A program made the position numbers and the translations under genes. A DNA stretch of 30,836 nt from CAZNQW01 sp964575225. Lineage in GTDB: Bacteria; Chloroflexota; Anaerolineae; JAAYZQ01. This document shows positions 6,931 to 14,950 of this stretch, piece by piece (within the stretch, counting starts at the first letter, position 1; every line of letters begins with the position of its first letter). Below the pieces are notes generated by a model that saw nothing but the letters and a program-made list of their open reading frames with translations, was not told where the DNA came from and ran no database searches. The DNA is taken from assembly GCA_964575225.1 (NCBI GenBank), contig CAZNQW010000018.1:1-30836 (forward strand), in the 5' to 3' direction.

Positions 6931-8679
6931 CTACAGGGCCAGGTGAAATTCCCTCAGGATCGACCCGCCGATAAACTCGCGGAGGATCGAGTTGTCAGGG
7001 ATGAGCTCGGCGCCCAAGGGTTGAAACCATTCCAAAAAGGCCAGCAGCCGTTTGGCTTCCACATAGGCTCGGGTTCGCGGTTTGACCTGAAGGAGCAGGG
7101 GCTGGGCGTAGGTTTTCAGCACCGAAAGCTCATAGACCAGGGCCGAGTTGAACATCACATCGGCATGTTCCTGAAAAGGAAAGATCCAGCGTTTCTCGCC
7201 ATTGCGCACACTTTCCCATCGGTCGATGGTTTGTTGGGCGGTGTACCCGCGATAGGCCGCGTCGCGCACGATACGCCGGATCATGCGGGTGTCGGTGGTG
7301 GGCACCCGGTTGTGGCGGTCGATGTTGAGTTGGGTGAGTGCCGAGACGTACACGCGAAAGGCCACCTCCGCTGGGATGTTGGGCAAGAGGTCGGGGTTGA
7401 GGCCGTGAATGCCCTCGACAATGAGGATATGGTCCGGCCGCAGGCGCACCGTCGGTCCGGTTTCTCGCAGACCGGTGTGGAAATTGTAGCGGGGAAGGGT
7501 GACCTCCTGGCCTTCCAGCAAGTTGAGCAGGTCATTGTTGAACAGCCTTAGATCGAGTGCATTCAGCGATTCAAAGTCATAGTTGCCGTTTTCATCGCGG
7601 GGGGTTTTCTCCCGCTCGACGAAATAGTTGTCCAATTCCAATGGAAAGGGCCGCAGCCCACTGGCCAAGAGCTGAATGCCCAACCTCTTGGAAAAGGTAG
7701 TCTTACCCGATGAGGAGGGTCCGGCAATCAGCACCAGTCGGACGGTGCCCTTGCGCGCGGTGATTTGCCCGGCGATGCGCGACACCCGCTGTTCGTGGAG
7801 GGCTTCAGATACCAGGATGGTTTCGGCTGCTTGCTCGCCGGCGATGGCTTCGTTCAAGGCACCCACGTCGCGCACACCCATCAGGTCCATCCACTGGCCA
7901 TATTCTCGAAAAATGCTGAGCAGCTTTGGGTAGTCGGCCGCGGGCTGGAGCTGCATCGTGGGCCCAGTGCGCGGAAATCGCAGGACAAAGCCGGGGGGCA
8001 GAGCCTGCAACCCGAATACCTGGAGGTAGCCTGTGGATGGTACCATATAGCCGTGGAAATAATCCCGATAGCTACAGAGATCGTACAGGGTCAAATAATC
8101 TTTGCGCCGATGGGCCAAAAGGCGCACTTTATCATCCTCGCCCCGAGCTTGAAGCAGGGTAATGGCTTCGCTCAGCGGCACTCTGGCTTTCAGGATCGGC
8201 TCGTTGGCCTGGACGATCTCCCACATCCGGGCTTCGATCTGGGCCAGTTCCTGCTCTGAGAAATTCTCGCGGTTTTCCACCTGGCAGAAATAGCCCCCAA
8301 AGGTCAGTGAGTGATCGATATAGATCTTGGCTCCGGGAAAAAGCTCGTGTACGGCTGTGACCAGCAGAAAGGCGAGGGAGCGGCGATAGATGCGAAATCC
8401 ATCGCTGTCGGCCATGGTGATCGGCGTGACTTCGATGTCTTCTTCGACGCGGTAGGTCAGCTCGCGGAGCTCGTTGTCGATCAAAGCCGCCACGGTGGGC
8501 GCGCTCGCATCAGAGCCTGCTGCCTGAATGAATCGCTCCAAGGGGGTCCCCACAGGTCCCTCGAACACCCGTCCATCGTCGAACCAGACCTGGGCCGTAT
8601 CGCGGGGCTTGGCAGGGCGTATGAAAATGGAATTGTCCTCTGGCACGGTAGAAACTGCGCGCCTTGTTTTATGGTTCAT
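6931..8679 (-). CDS. Nucleoside (uridine-type) kinase fused to TGS and threonyl-tRNA-synthetase-like SAD domains
   Basis: The 582-residue protein has a TGS-like region (about residues 25-85), a ThrRS-type second additional domain (about 95-230, with HSLTFGGYFCQ and an RENFSEQEL segment), and a C-terminal phosphoribulokinase/uridine kinase domain. That domain carries the P-loop GPSSSGKTTFSK near 320 and LELDNYFVEREKTPRDENG near 350. The architecture is a known bacterial family annotated as nucleoside kinase; uridine or cytidine phosphorylation is the likely reaction, and the role of the tRNA-synthetase-like part is unknown. The ATG overlaps the upstream gene's stop by 4 bp (ATGA), a sign of translational coupling. 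The C-terminus carries SILREF twice, the second copy close to the stop. Confidence 0.9.
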   Translation of the reverse strand: MNHKTRRAVSTVPEDNSIFIRPAKPRDTAQVWFDDGRVFEGPVGTPLERFIQAAGSDASAPTVAALIDNELRELTYRVEEDIEVTPITMADSDGFRIYRRSLAFLLVTAVHELFPGAKIYIDHSLTFGGYFCQVENRENFSEQELAQIEARMWEIVQANEPILKARVPLSEAITLLQARGEDDKVRLLAHRRKDYLTLYDLCSYRDYFHGYMVPSTGYLQVFGLQALPPGFVLRFPRTGPTMQLQPAADYPKLLSIFREYGQWMDLMGVRDVGALNEAIAGEQAAETILVSEALHEQRVSRIAGQITARKGTVRLVLIAGPSSSGKTTFSKRLGIQLLASGLRPFPLELDNYFVEREKTPRDENGNYDFESLNALDLRLFNNDLLNLLEGQEVTLPRYNFHTGLRETGPTVRLRPDHILIVEGIHGLNPDLLPNIPAEVAFRVYVSALTQLNIDRHNRVPTTDTRMIRRIVRDAAYRGYTAQQTIDRWESVRNGEKRWIFPFQEHADVMFNSALVYELSVLKTYAQPLLLQVKPRTRAYVEAKRLLAFLEWFQPLGAELIPDNSILREFIGGSILREFHLAL

Positions 8680-8945
8680 GAAACACCCCTATCTTGCCGA
8701 ATCCACCATGAAAGAATCAGAAACAGGATGGCCACGGCAGAGGCCTCGAACATGTGAACCTGCCCGATTCTCCACAGGGGCAGATCGAGCAGATAGCCCA
8801 CGATCTGGCCTGAGAAAAACCCAATGGCCGCCGCCAGCCAGAAAAACAAAAGATCTTTGAGGTTCCGACCCTTGATGAGGTGAAAGGCGGCCGCATAAAG
8901 GGTGGATAACAGCAGGGACAAGGCAATCATTGGCGCTTGAAACAT
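8676..8945 (-). CDS. Small membrane protein, function unknown
   Basis: About 89 residues with three hydrophobic segments: residues 4-20, 30-50 and 65-82. I do not recognise the family. The ATG used starts MFQAPMIALSLLL. A GTG 9 nt further upstream overlaps the mnmA stop and is an alternative. It is locked into the operon by an overlap with the nucleoside kinase start (4 bp) and by a gap of only a few bases from mnmA. The tight coupling and the continuous hydrophobic pattern support it as a real gene; nothing in it indicates a substrate or partner. Confidence 0.75.
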   Translation of the reverse strand: MFQAPMIALSLLLSTLYAAAFHLIKGRNLKDLLFFWLAAAIGFFSGQIVGYLLDLPLWRIGQVHMFEASAVAILFLILSWWIRQDRGVS

Positions 8946-8950
8946 GGTTC

Positions 8951-10006
8951 TCACTCGCTGATAATGCCGCCGCTCACGACCTCATCGCCCGCGTAAGCCA
9001 CTACGGCTTGACCTGGGGTGATGTCGCGCAACGGGGCGTCAAACTCAACGTGGGCTCGGTCCCCGTTCAGGGGGGTCCAGGTGGCCTGTGCCAACCGGGC
9101 TTGGTAACGAATTTTGGCCTGGACGCGCACGGGGCCCTGGGGCGGGCGCCCGCTCACATAGTGCACGTCGCCGGCGATCAATTCGGTGCGCCCCATCTCC
9201 TGCGCCGTCCCCACAATCAACGCGTTTCGCTCCGGGTCCAGGCGCATGACATACAGGGCCTCGTTGGCTGCAATGCCCATTCCCTTGCGCTGGCCGACTG
9301 TGTAGAAGGGCAGTCCCTGGTGTTGACCAATTTCCCGATTCTGTGTGTCCAGAATGGGACCGGGGCGGACAGCATGGGGTGCGTGCTCGCGTACGAAGCG
9401 GCGATAGTCATCGTCGGTGACAAAGCACAGTTCCATGCTCTCGTCCCTGGAGGCGACGGGCAACTTGCGTTGGTGCGCCATGGCCCGCACTTGAGATTTT
9501 GTGTAGGCTCCCACGGGGAACATCACCTGGCGTAGCTCCTCTTGCCCCAACCTATAGAGAACGTAGGATTGGTCCTTGCCGCCATCTATCCCCATTCGCA
9601 ACTGGTATTCATGCCCGCGGCGACCGATCTGGGCGTAATGCCCTGTGGCCAAATAAGCCGCGCCCAACTCGTGAACATGACGCAGCAGCATCCCAAAGCG
9701 GATGTGGCGGTTGCAGGCCAGGCAGGGGTTGGGTGTCCGCCCCCGGCTGTACTCCGCGACGAAATAGTCGACCACACAACTCCGAAACTCGTCCTCATAA
9801 TCGACCAGGTGGAAGGGGATGTCCAATTGGGAAGCCACCTGGCGGGCGTCTTCCACGGCCTGGGATGCGCAGCAGCGATTCTCCCCTTCGGCCCAGAGCC
9901 GCATCATGACCCCGATCAGATCGTATCCCTGCTCTTTGAGCAAGGCTGCCGCCACGGAGCTGTCGACGCCGCCGCTCATGGCGATAGCGACCCGCTCCTG
10001 GGTCAC
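8951..10006 (-). CDS. mnmA: tRNA-specific 2-thiouridylase MnmA
   Basis: MnmA adenylates and thiolates U34 of Lys, Glu and Gln tRNAs, using persulfide sulfur that comes ultimately from a cysteine desulfurase. The 351 residues are full length. SGGVDSS (residues 11-17) is the PP-loop, C95 in TPNPC is the first catalytic cysteine and C194 in ELCF the second, followed by the C-terminal beta-barrel ending in VVAYAGDEVVSGG. The GTG start overlaps the stop of the ArsA-like gene by 4 bp (GTGA). A cysteine desulfurase gene lies one transcription unit upstream, a sensible sulfur source. Confidence 0.97.
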   Translation of the reverse strand: MTQERVAIAMSGGVDSSVAAALLKEQGYDLIGVMMRLWAEGENRCCASQAVEDARQVASQLDIPFHLVDYEDEFRSCVVDYFVAEYSRGRTPNPCLACNRHIRFGMLLRHVHELGAAYLATGHYAQIGRRGHEYQLRMGIDGGKDQSYVLYRLGQEELRQVMFPVGAYTKSQVRAMAHQRKLPVASRDESMELCFVTDDDYRRFVREHAPHAVRPGPILDTQNREIGQHQGLPFYTVGQRKGMGIAANEALYVMRLDPERNALIVGTAQEMGRTELIAGDVHYVSGRPPQGPVRVQAKIRYQARLAQATWTPLNGDRAHVEFDAPLRDITPGQAVVAYAGDEVVSGGIISE

Positions 10007-10959
10007 CGGGACAAACCCCCGTCGTTTCCCTGGCTCGGCGCGAACAGGACCGATTCCAGCTTGCTCAGCCGTTCGATGCCCTTCATCTCGTCGGCAAAGA
10101 GGGGCAGGTGGGTAATCGTCATCCGGTCACCATATTCCGAGACCAGAAGGTCCAGATAGGGGCGCTGCATGGCCTGTCGTTGCCTCAGGAAAGGAGAATC
10201 AGCCTCGGAAATGATGTGGTTGACCACCAGGTGGCGAATGTCCAATCCGAATTGGGCAAATTCGCCCACCAATCGCCGCGCCTGGTAGACGCCCAGTGCT
10301 TCGGGGATGGTCACCAGGATAAATTCGGTGTGGGTGGGATCGCGAAAGAACTCGGCAACCTCCTGCGACAGCTCCCGCCAACTATCGATGATGTCCATGA
10401 ACGGTACTCTGTTGAGTTGTAGCTTGTCGCGGACGCCCAGGTACATGCGCGGCGCCATGCGCAGGTGCGAAAGGAACTTGTAGGGGAGTTCCAACAGGCG
10501 CAATGTGTCACCCGCCGGGGCCGTGTCCCAGACAATCAGGTCGTAGCGCCCGTCGCGCACCCGCTCCAGGATAAAGTCGAGCATGAACTCCTCCTGGATG
10601 CCGGGCGCCAGCGCAACATAATCCACGATCTCGTCGTAATCCATGTCGACAAAGACCTGCGATGCCTCATAGATCTCGGGCCCGAATTTGATTTTCCAGC
10701 GGCGCATCACCTCGTCGGGGTCGATCTCCAAGCCCGTGAGGTTGGACGCGTGGGGGATGGGCGTCTCCTGGGCGCCGATCTCGGTTTCGAAAATGTCGGA
10801 CAGGGAGGGCGTCAGGTCGCTGGAGATGATCAGTGTGCGCAATCCCATCCGGGCAAAGTGCAGGGCGGTGGTGGCTGAAGTCGTGGTCTTGCCCACGCCG
10901 CCCTTGCCACCGAACATAAGGACGCGCTTGCGATCCTGTTCTAGATCGATCAAAGACAT
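10003..10959 (-). CDS. ArsA/Get3-like P-loop ATPase (single domain, lacks the CxxC)
   Basis: The start chosen begins MSLIDLEQDRKRVLM and gives 318 residues; a longer open frame upstream looks non-coding. The deviant Walker A GGKGGVGKTTT is at residues 17-27, DLTPSLSDIF follows, and WDTAPAGDTLRLLELP is the switch II region, where ArsA and Get3 usually have GHT rather than GDT. VVNHIISEADSPFLRQRQ aligns with the Get3/ArsA segment that normally carries the CxxC zinc or metalloid site, but no cysteine is present. It is therefore unlikely to be an arsenite pump ATPase. A membrane-protein or assembly role is possible but unproven. It is cotranscribed with mnmA (4-bp overlap) and has its own promoter upstream. 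Confidence 0.85.
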   Translation of the reverse strand: MSLIDLEQDRKRVLMFGGKGGVGKTTTSATTALHFARMGLRTLIISSDLTPSLSDIFETEIGAQETPIPHASNLTGLEIDPDEVMRRWKIKFGPEIYEASQVFVDMDYDEIVDYVALAPGIQEEFMLDFILERVRDGRYDLIVWDTAPAGDTLRLLELPYKFLSHLRMAPRMYLGVRDKLQLNRVPFMDIIDSWRELSQEVAEFFRDPTHTEFILVTIPEALGVYQARRLVGEFAQFGLDIRHLVVNHIISEADSPFLRQRQAMQRPYLDLLVSEYGDRMTITHLPLFADEMKGIERLSKLESVLFAPSQGNDGGLSR

Positions 10960-11058
10960 GATGGTTTTCTGCGTAACCGGCGGTTGAAGGGTTCGCCGGC
11001 CCTTTCCGTATTTGGCTTGTCCGTCCCGAGAGTGGCTTCCGGGCCCAGCCTGGGCTCT

Positions 11059-11087
11059 ATTGTACCTTGAAACACAGTGGAACGCAA
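11059..11087 (-). promoter_or_regulatory. Promoter of the ArsA-like/mnmA/kinase operon
   Basis: On the minus strand TTGCGT (-35) and TACAAT (-10) are 17 nt apart, leaving a leader of roughly 90 nt before the ATG. The leader starts near a short GC palindrome, GCCCAGGCTGGGC (11044-11056). This separates the operon from the upstream nifS gene. Together with the two hairpins at 11159-11244 it is all I see in the 308-bp gap. Confidence 0.55.
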
Positions 11088-11158
11088 GAATAGCGGCATC
11101 GGCAAGCAAGGGGGGTGTCTTGTCTGTGTATCGGAGTAAAGAGGCCATGCATAAAGAC

Positions 11159-11176
11159 GCCCCCGTGGTTGGGGGC
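11159..11176 (-). terminator. Probable terminator after the cysteine operon
   Basis: A GCCCCC/GGGGGC hairpin with a 6-nt loop is followed on the minus strand by GTCTTTATG, a weak T-rich stretch. It stands about 90 bp after the nifS stop and before the next promoter. The T-run is short, so termination may be inefficient. Confidence 0.45.
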
Positions 11177-11212
11177 GAGGAGCAAAGGATCGGAGATGGA
11201 CTGGCGTCGATA

Positions 11213-11244
11213 CCGTTGGAGCATGGGTTTCTGTGCTCCAACGG
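11213..11244. repeat. 11-bp perfect inverted repeat downstream of nifS
   Basis: CCGTTGGAGCA (11213-11223) and its exact complement TGCTCCAACGG (11234-11244) form a stem with a 10-nt loop, 24 bp past the nifS stop. There is no T-run, so it is more likely an mRNA 3'-end stabiliser or a protein site than an intrinsic terminator. Confidence 0.6.
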
Positions 11245-11267
11245 GGACGCAAGACTGCTGGTGCGGT

Positions 11268-12452
11268 TTAGCCGCTGTACAACGGGCTCATCCTTCGCAG
11301 TTTGTCGATGATGCCGGGCAAAACGTCCAACACATAATCCACATCGGCCTCGGTGTTCTCGCGGCCCAAAGTCAGGCGTAGGGATCCGTGAGCCACTTCG
11401 TGGGAAAAGCCCATGGCTCTCAGCACGTGGGAGGGCTCGAGGGAACCGCTGGTGCAGGCCGAGCCGCTGCTGGCAGCCACGCCTACCATGTCCAGGTGCA
11501 ACAAGATCGACTCGCCCTCGATGTACTCAAAGAGAAAGCTCGCGCTGTTGGGCAGACGCCGGGTAGGGTGGCCCGAAAGCTGGCTGTGGGGGATGCGCTC
11601 GAGCACTCCGGCGATCAGCTTGTCGCGCAGCCGCCCGATGCGGGAATTGGTCTCCTCTGCCTCGTCGTAGGCCAGGCGCAGGGCCGTCGCCAGGCCGACC
11701 ATGTAGGCCACGTTTTCGGTTCCGGCGCGGCGATTGTGTTCGTGTCCACCGCCGGTCTGCATCGACAAGAAAGGGATGCTGCGGCGGGCATAGAGAACGC
11801 CGACTCCTTTGGGACCGTAGAACTTGTGGGCCGATAGGGACATCAGGTCGACGTTCAGCTCATTCACGTTAAGGCTCAAGGTGCCGCCGGCCTGGACGGC
11901 GTCGGTATGGAAAGGGATCTTCTGGGCGCGGGCCAGGGCGCCGATCTCGGCGATGGGTTCTATGGTGCCTACCTCGTTGTTGGCGTACATGATGCTGATC
12001 AGGGCCGTATCGTGCCGGATGGCTTTTTCCACCTCGGTGGGATCAACCAGGCCATACCGGTCCACCGGGAGGTAGGTAGCCTCAAAGCCAAAGTGTTCAA
12101 CCAACTGATCCACCGTGTGGCCGATGGCGTGATGCTCGATAGGTGAGGTGATGATGTGGTTCTTCTGGGCCCGCCTGCGGCGCTCAAAAGCCACCCCTCG
12201 TAGCGCCAGGTTGTCGCTCTCGGTGCCGCAACTGGTAAAGATGATCTCACGTGGGGAGCACTGGAGAATATCGGCCACCGTCTGGCGGGCCTCGGTCATG
12301 GCGCGATTGGATTCGCGTCCAAGTTCATAGATGCTGGAGGCATTTCCATAATGCTCTGTCCAAAAGGGGAGCATGGCCTCGACAACGCGCGGATCAACGG
12401 CTGTGGTCGCTGCGTGGTCGAGATAAATGGTGCGTCTGGCGTCGTGAGTCAT
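11268..12452 (-). CDS. nifS: Cysteine desulfurase (NifS/IscS type)
   Basis: A PLP enzyme that removes sulfur from cysteine to give alanine and an enzyme persulfide for Fe-S clusters and tRNA thiolation. The 394 residues show YLDHAATT near 10, the histidine of SPIEHHA near 107, HTDAVQ near 183, the PLP lysine K210 in SLSAHKFYGPKG, RAGTEN near 242 and the sulfur-carrying C333 in SGSACTSGSLEP on a mobile loop. That is the class I layout. No IscU-type scaffold gene follows. It is the last gene of the rrf2-cysE-cysK-nifS unit, 92 bp after cysK, and MnmA in the next operon is a probable sulfur acceptor. The nifS and iscS names cannot be separated from sequence alone. Confidence 0.96.
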   Translation of the reverse strand: MTHDARRTIYLDHAATTAVDPRVVEAMLPFWTEHYGNASSIYELGRESNRAMTEARQTVADILQCSPREIIFTSCGTESDNLALRGVAFERRRRAQKNHIITSPIEHHAIGHTVDQLVEHFGFEATYLPVDRYGLVDPTEVEKAIRHDTALISIMYANNEVGTIEPIAEIGALARAQKIPFHTDAVQAGGTLSLNVNELNVDLMSLSAHKFYGPKGVGVLYARRSIPFLSMQTGGGHEHNRRAGTENVAYMVGLATALRLAYDEAEETNSRIGRLRDKLIAGVLERIPHSQLSGHPTRRLPNSASFLFEYIEGESILLHLDMVGVAASSGSACTSGSLEPSHVLRAMGFSHEVAHGSLRLTLGRENTEADVDYVLDVLPGIIDKLRRMSPLYSG

Positions 12453-12544
12453 GGCCTTGGTTAAAACTCCTGTGATGTTCAGATTTAGGCGCGCTTTCGC
12501 CCGCGCAGATGGGAGGGAAAAGCGCGTTCAGTCTCCCGTCGAAC

Positions 12545-13462
12545 CTATGCGGGGTCGTATAGCCCTGTGCTAAGATATCGCTCGCCCGTGTCGGGCAGCA
12601 AGACGACGACGACCTTGTCTTTTCCCAACTGCTGAGCCACTTGAATTGCCGCCCAGGCGGCAGCGCCCGATGAGATGCCAGCCAGAATCCCTTCTTGGCG
12701 GGCCAGCAGGCGGGCTGTCTGCCAGGCATCGTCGTCCTGTACACTGAAAATCTGATCGATGATGGATTGGTTGAGCACGTCAGGTACAAACCCGGCGCCA
12801 ATCCCGGCGATTTTGTGGGGCCCTGGAGCGCCCCCCGACAGGACGGGAGAACCGGCTGGCTCGACAGCCACGATCTGGATATGATGGTGGGTGGCTCTGA
12901 GCATTTCACCCACGCCCGTAATCGTACCCCCGGTCCCGATGCCGGCGACAAAGGCGTCAATTTGGTCAAATTGACCCAGAATTTCGACCGCTGTGGTGCG
13001 TCGATGGATCTCGGGGTTGGTAGGGTTCTGGAATTGTTGGGGCACAAAGCCGCCCAGTTCATCAGCCAGCTCTTGAGCCCGGGCGATGGCCCCCTTCATG
13101 CCCAAAGCCCCGGCTGTCAGCTCAATTTCGGCGCCATAGGCCTGCATCAGCCGTTGTCGTTCGGGTGTCATCGTGTCAGGCATGGTCAGGATCAGGCGAT
13201 AGCCCTTGACGGCAGCGGTCATAGCCAAGCCGATGCCGGTATTGCCGCTGGTTGGTTCGATGATGACGCCGCCGGGTTGGAGCAGGCCTGCTTCTTCGGC
13301 AGCTTCGATCATGGCCTTGCCGATGCGATCCTTGACACTACCGCCCGGGTTGAACCGCTCCAATTTGGCCCATATCTCTGCAGAGCCCTCAAGCGGCAGA
13401 CGATTCAGGCGCACGGTTGGTGTGTGGCCGACTAGATCCAGGATGTTTCCCACTCGAGTCAA
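12545..13462 (-). CDS. cysK: Cysteine synthase A (O-acetylserine sulfhydrylase)
   Basis: This PLP enzyme makes L-cysteine from O-acetylserine and sulfide. The TTG start was chosen because AAAGGA lies 8 nt upstream and it overlaps the cysE stop by 4 bp (TTGA), giving 305 residues, normal for the family. An ATG further out extends into cysE and has no support. ILDLVGHTPTVRLN opens the protein, the PLP lysine is about K44 in PGGSVKDR, PTSGNTGIG binds O-acetylserine, GIGTGGTITG binds the cofactor phosphate, and ISSGAAAWAA follows near the C-terminus. The coupling to cysE matches the known serine acetyltransferase-CysK partnership. Confidence 0.96.
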   Translation of the reverse strand: MTRVGNILDLVGHTPTVRLNRLPLEGSAEIWAKLERFNPGGSVKDRIGKAMIEAAEEAGLLQPGGVIIEPTSGNTGIGLAMTAAVKGYRLILTMPDTMTPERQRLMQAYGAEIELTAGALGMKGAIARAQELADELGGFVPQQFQNPTNPEIHRRTTAVEILGQFDQIDAFVAGIGTGGTITGVGEMLRATHHHIQIVAVEPAGSPVLSGGAPGPHKIAGIGAGFVPDVLNQSIIDQIFSVQDDDAWQTARLLARQEGILAGISSGAAAWAAIQVAQQLGKDKVVVVLLPDTGERYLSTGLYDPA

Positions 13463-14274
13463 GGCAGGGGTCCTTTCCGGGGCATATCTTCCTCGATAAA
13501 AGAGCATTCTACAGGGATCTCACCATCCCAGTCGATTGGGGTGACAGGAACCAAGTCCCGAACTTGGTGTTCCAAAAGTTCGATGCGATCCACCAAGCAC
13601 CGTAGGGTTTCGACTACAGGGTCGGGCAACTGGCTATGATCCAGAATGTCGCGAGGCTGAGGCTCCAATCGCCGGCCATTGATACGGGTGACGCGCCCGG
13701 GAACACCGACGACGGTCGCGCCGTTGGGCACCGTTTGAACGACCACAGAGCCAGAACCGACCTTGGACTCGTCACCGATGGTGATGTCGCCCAGGATGAT
13801 GGCGTGGGCGCCAATGACCACGTTGCGTCCGATGGTAGGGTGTCGCTTGACCTGCTCCGACGAGGTGCCACCCAGAACGGAGCCTTGATACATGAGGACA
13901 TCGTCGCCCACTTCTGCCGTCTCGCCAATGACCACCCCGGCGCCGTGATCGATAAAGAACCTCCGTCCGATCTGGGCGCCCGGATGGATCTCGATGCCGG
14001 TCAGAAATCGGCCAAGGTGAGAGACAAAGCGGGCCAGCGTAAGATGCTTTCGTTTCCAGAGCCCATGGGCCACGCGGTGCAACCAGATGGCATGCAGGCC
14101 AGGGTAGCAGGTGAGTACTTCGAATCGGCTGCGCGCCGCCGGATCCTTGTGAAAAACAGTGTCAATGTCCTCTTGCAACAAGGCACGCCACCGACGAAAC
14201 CGATTGGGGTGCTCATCGGCCACGGCGTGTGTCGAGCTTTTGTCTAGGGATCGTATGGTTGAATCGGTCGTCAT
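13459..14274 (-). CDS. cysE: Serine O-acetyltransferase
   Basis: CysE acetylates serine with acetyl-CoA, the committing step to cysteine. The 271 residues contain an N-terminal helical region with DPAARSRFEVLTCYPGLHAIWLHR, then a left-handed beta-helix of hexapeptide repeats from about residue 95: GIEIHPGAQIGRRFFIDHGAGVVIGETAEVG, a QGSVLGGT turn, and GSGSVVVQTVPNGATVVGVPGR. Catalytic Asp/His candidates lie in FIDHG and EIHPG. The tail after about 195 is longer than in compact relatives and ends in acidic residues; it may carry the CysK-docking end. It follows the Rrf2 gene by 45 bp. Confidence 0.96.
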   Translation of the reverse strand: MTTDSTIRSLDKSSTHAVADEHPNRFRRWRALLQEDIDTVFHKDPAARSRFEVLTCYPGLHAIWLHRVAHGLWKRKHLTLARFVSHLGRFLTGIEIHPGAQIGRRFFIDHGAGVVIGETAEVGDDVLMYQGSVLGGTSSEQVKRHPTIGRNVVIGAHAIILGDITIGDESKVGSGSVVVQTVPNGATVVGVPGRVTRINGRRLEPQPRDILDHSQLPDPVVETLRCLVDRIELLEHQVRDLVPVTPIDWDGEIPVECSFIEEDMPRKGPLP

Positions 14275-14319
14275 GTTTCTGTTTGCCAGACTCCTGGAAC
14301 CCTTTTTATCGATGATATG

Positions 14320-14721
14320 TCATCCGAGATCGGCCAAGGTGATTGAATTCAGCGTGTCCACCAAGCGATCACGGACCTTTTCCCAGATGCCCCGGGTGGC
14401 ACAGCCTTCTTCCAGGGCGCAGGGGGTACATCGGTCTTCGGCTACGCACTGCACGGGCAGGATCGAGCCTTCCAGGGCGCGCACCACGTCTCCCGCTGTG
14501 ATCGACTCGGGCGCTCTAGCCAGATAGTAGCCGCCCTGGGCGCCACGCTGGCTCTTGAGAAGGTTTGCGTTTCGCAGGTCAATGGCGATCTTTTCCAAAT
14601 AGGGCTGGGAAATGCCCTGGCTTTCTGCCACTTGGGGCAGGGGTAATGGTCCCTTTCCATACTGGCGGGCGAACTCACCCATCGCACGAAGCCCATACAA
14701 CTCTCTGGCCGAAACCCGCAC
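14320..14721 (-). CDS. Rrf2-family transcriptional regulator with a four-cysteine cluster (IscR/CymR-like)
   Basis: The 133-residue protein has the Rrf2 winged helix (MRVSARELYGLRAMGEFAR, then ISQPYLEKIAIDLRNANLLKSQRGAQGGYYLA). A cysteine region follows: VQC-x5-C-x2-C-x5-C near residues 91-107. IscR-type members bind a [2Fe-2S] cluster through three cysteines in this loop, and CymR-type members sense cysteine status through partners. The extra Cys here allows either. The GTG start is supported by a GGAGGAG site. As first gene of a cysteine synthesis and desulfurase operon it is almost certainly its regulator, probably also of itself. Confidence 0.9.
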   Translation of the reverse strand: MRVSARELYGLRAMGEFARQYGKGPLPLPQVAESQGISQPYLEKIAIDLRNANLLKSQRGAQGGYYLARAPESITAGDVVRALEGSILPVQCVAEDRCTPCALEEGCATRGIWEKVRDRLVDTLNSITLADLG

Positions 14722-14746
14722 GCTTGCTCCTCCTCCAGGGTCAATT

Positions 14747-14762
14747 CCTACTAAACTGTCGG
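14747..14762 (-). promoter_or_regulatory. IscR-like imperfect palindrome (candidate Rrf2 operator)
   Basis: On the minus strand CCGACA-GTTT-AGTAGG resembles the IscR type-1 pattern YYGACT-N5-AGTCRR, with a 4-nt centre and one changed base per arm. It lies just downstream of the -10 box, across the likely transcription start, so binding would block initiation. This is motif inference only. Confidence 0.4.
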
Positions 14763-14766
14763 GATT

Positions 14767-14795
14767 ATTCTAGCATATCGGTGAGGGGCTGTCAA
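14767..14795 (-). promoter_or_regulatory. Promoter of rrf2-cysE-cysK-nifS
   Basis: On the minus strand TTGACA (-35) and TAGAAT (-10) are 17 nt apart, the -10 preceded by TATGC. It is one of the strongest promoter matches in the window. Between this promoter and the divergent csp promoter (14797-14950) I see no gene and no clear structure. Confidence 0.8.
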
Positions 14796-14950
14796 GTAGG
14801 ACATGTTACGGAAACTGAGAAATCAGTGTCAAAACGCTCCACGCGACTATGGGCTCCTAACTGCGCCCACGGCAGGGATTCGAGCGCCACCGCTGGCAGT
14901 GCACAAGGGCATGGCTTGGTTGATTATGTTCGCCATGGTCCTTGCGAAAT

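Noticed and set aside
11030..11060. Short GC palindrome near the ArsA promoter as a further copy of the 6776-6886 element
   Set aside because: Arms and loops resemble it only loosely; no convincing base-by-base match.
10960..11241. Long N-terminal extension of the ArsA-like protein (about 94 residues)
   Set aside because: It has no family similarity, crosses a promoter and a terminator-like hairpin, and the P-loop protein starts normally at 10959.
14840..14920. Possible tRNA T-loop-like stretch (GGGATTCGAGC)
   Set aside because: No matching acceptor, D or anticodon arms could be built around it.
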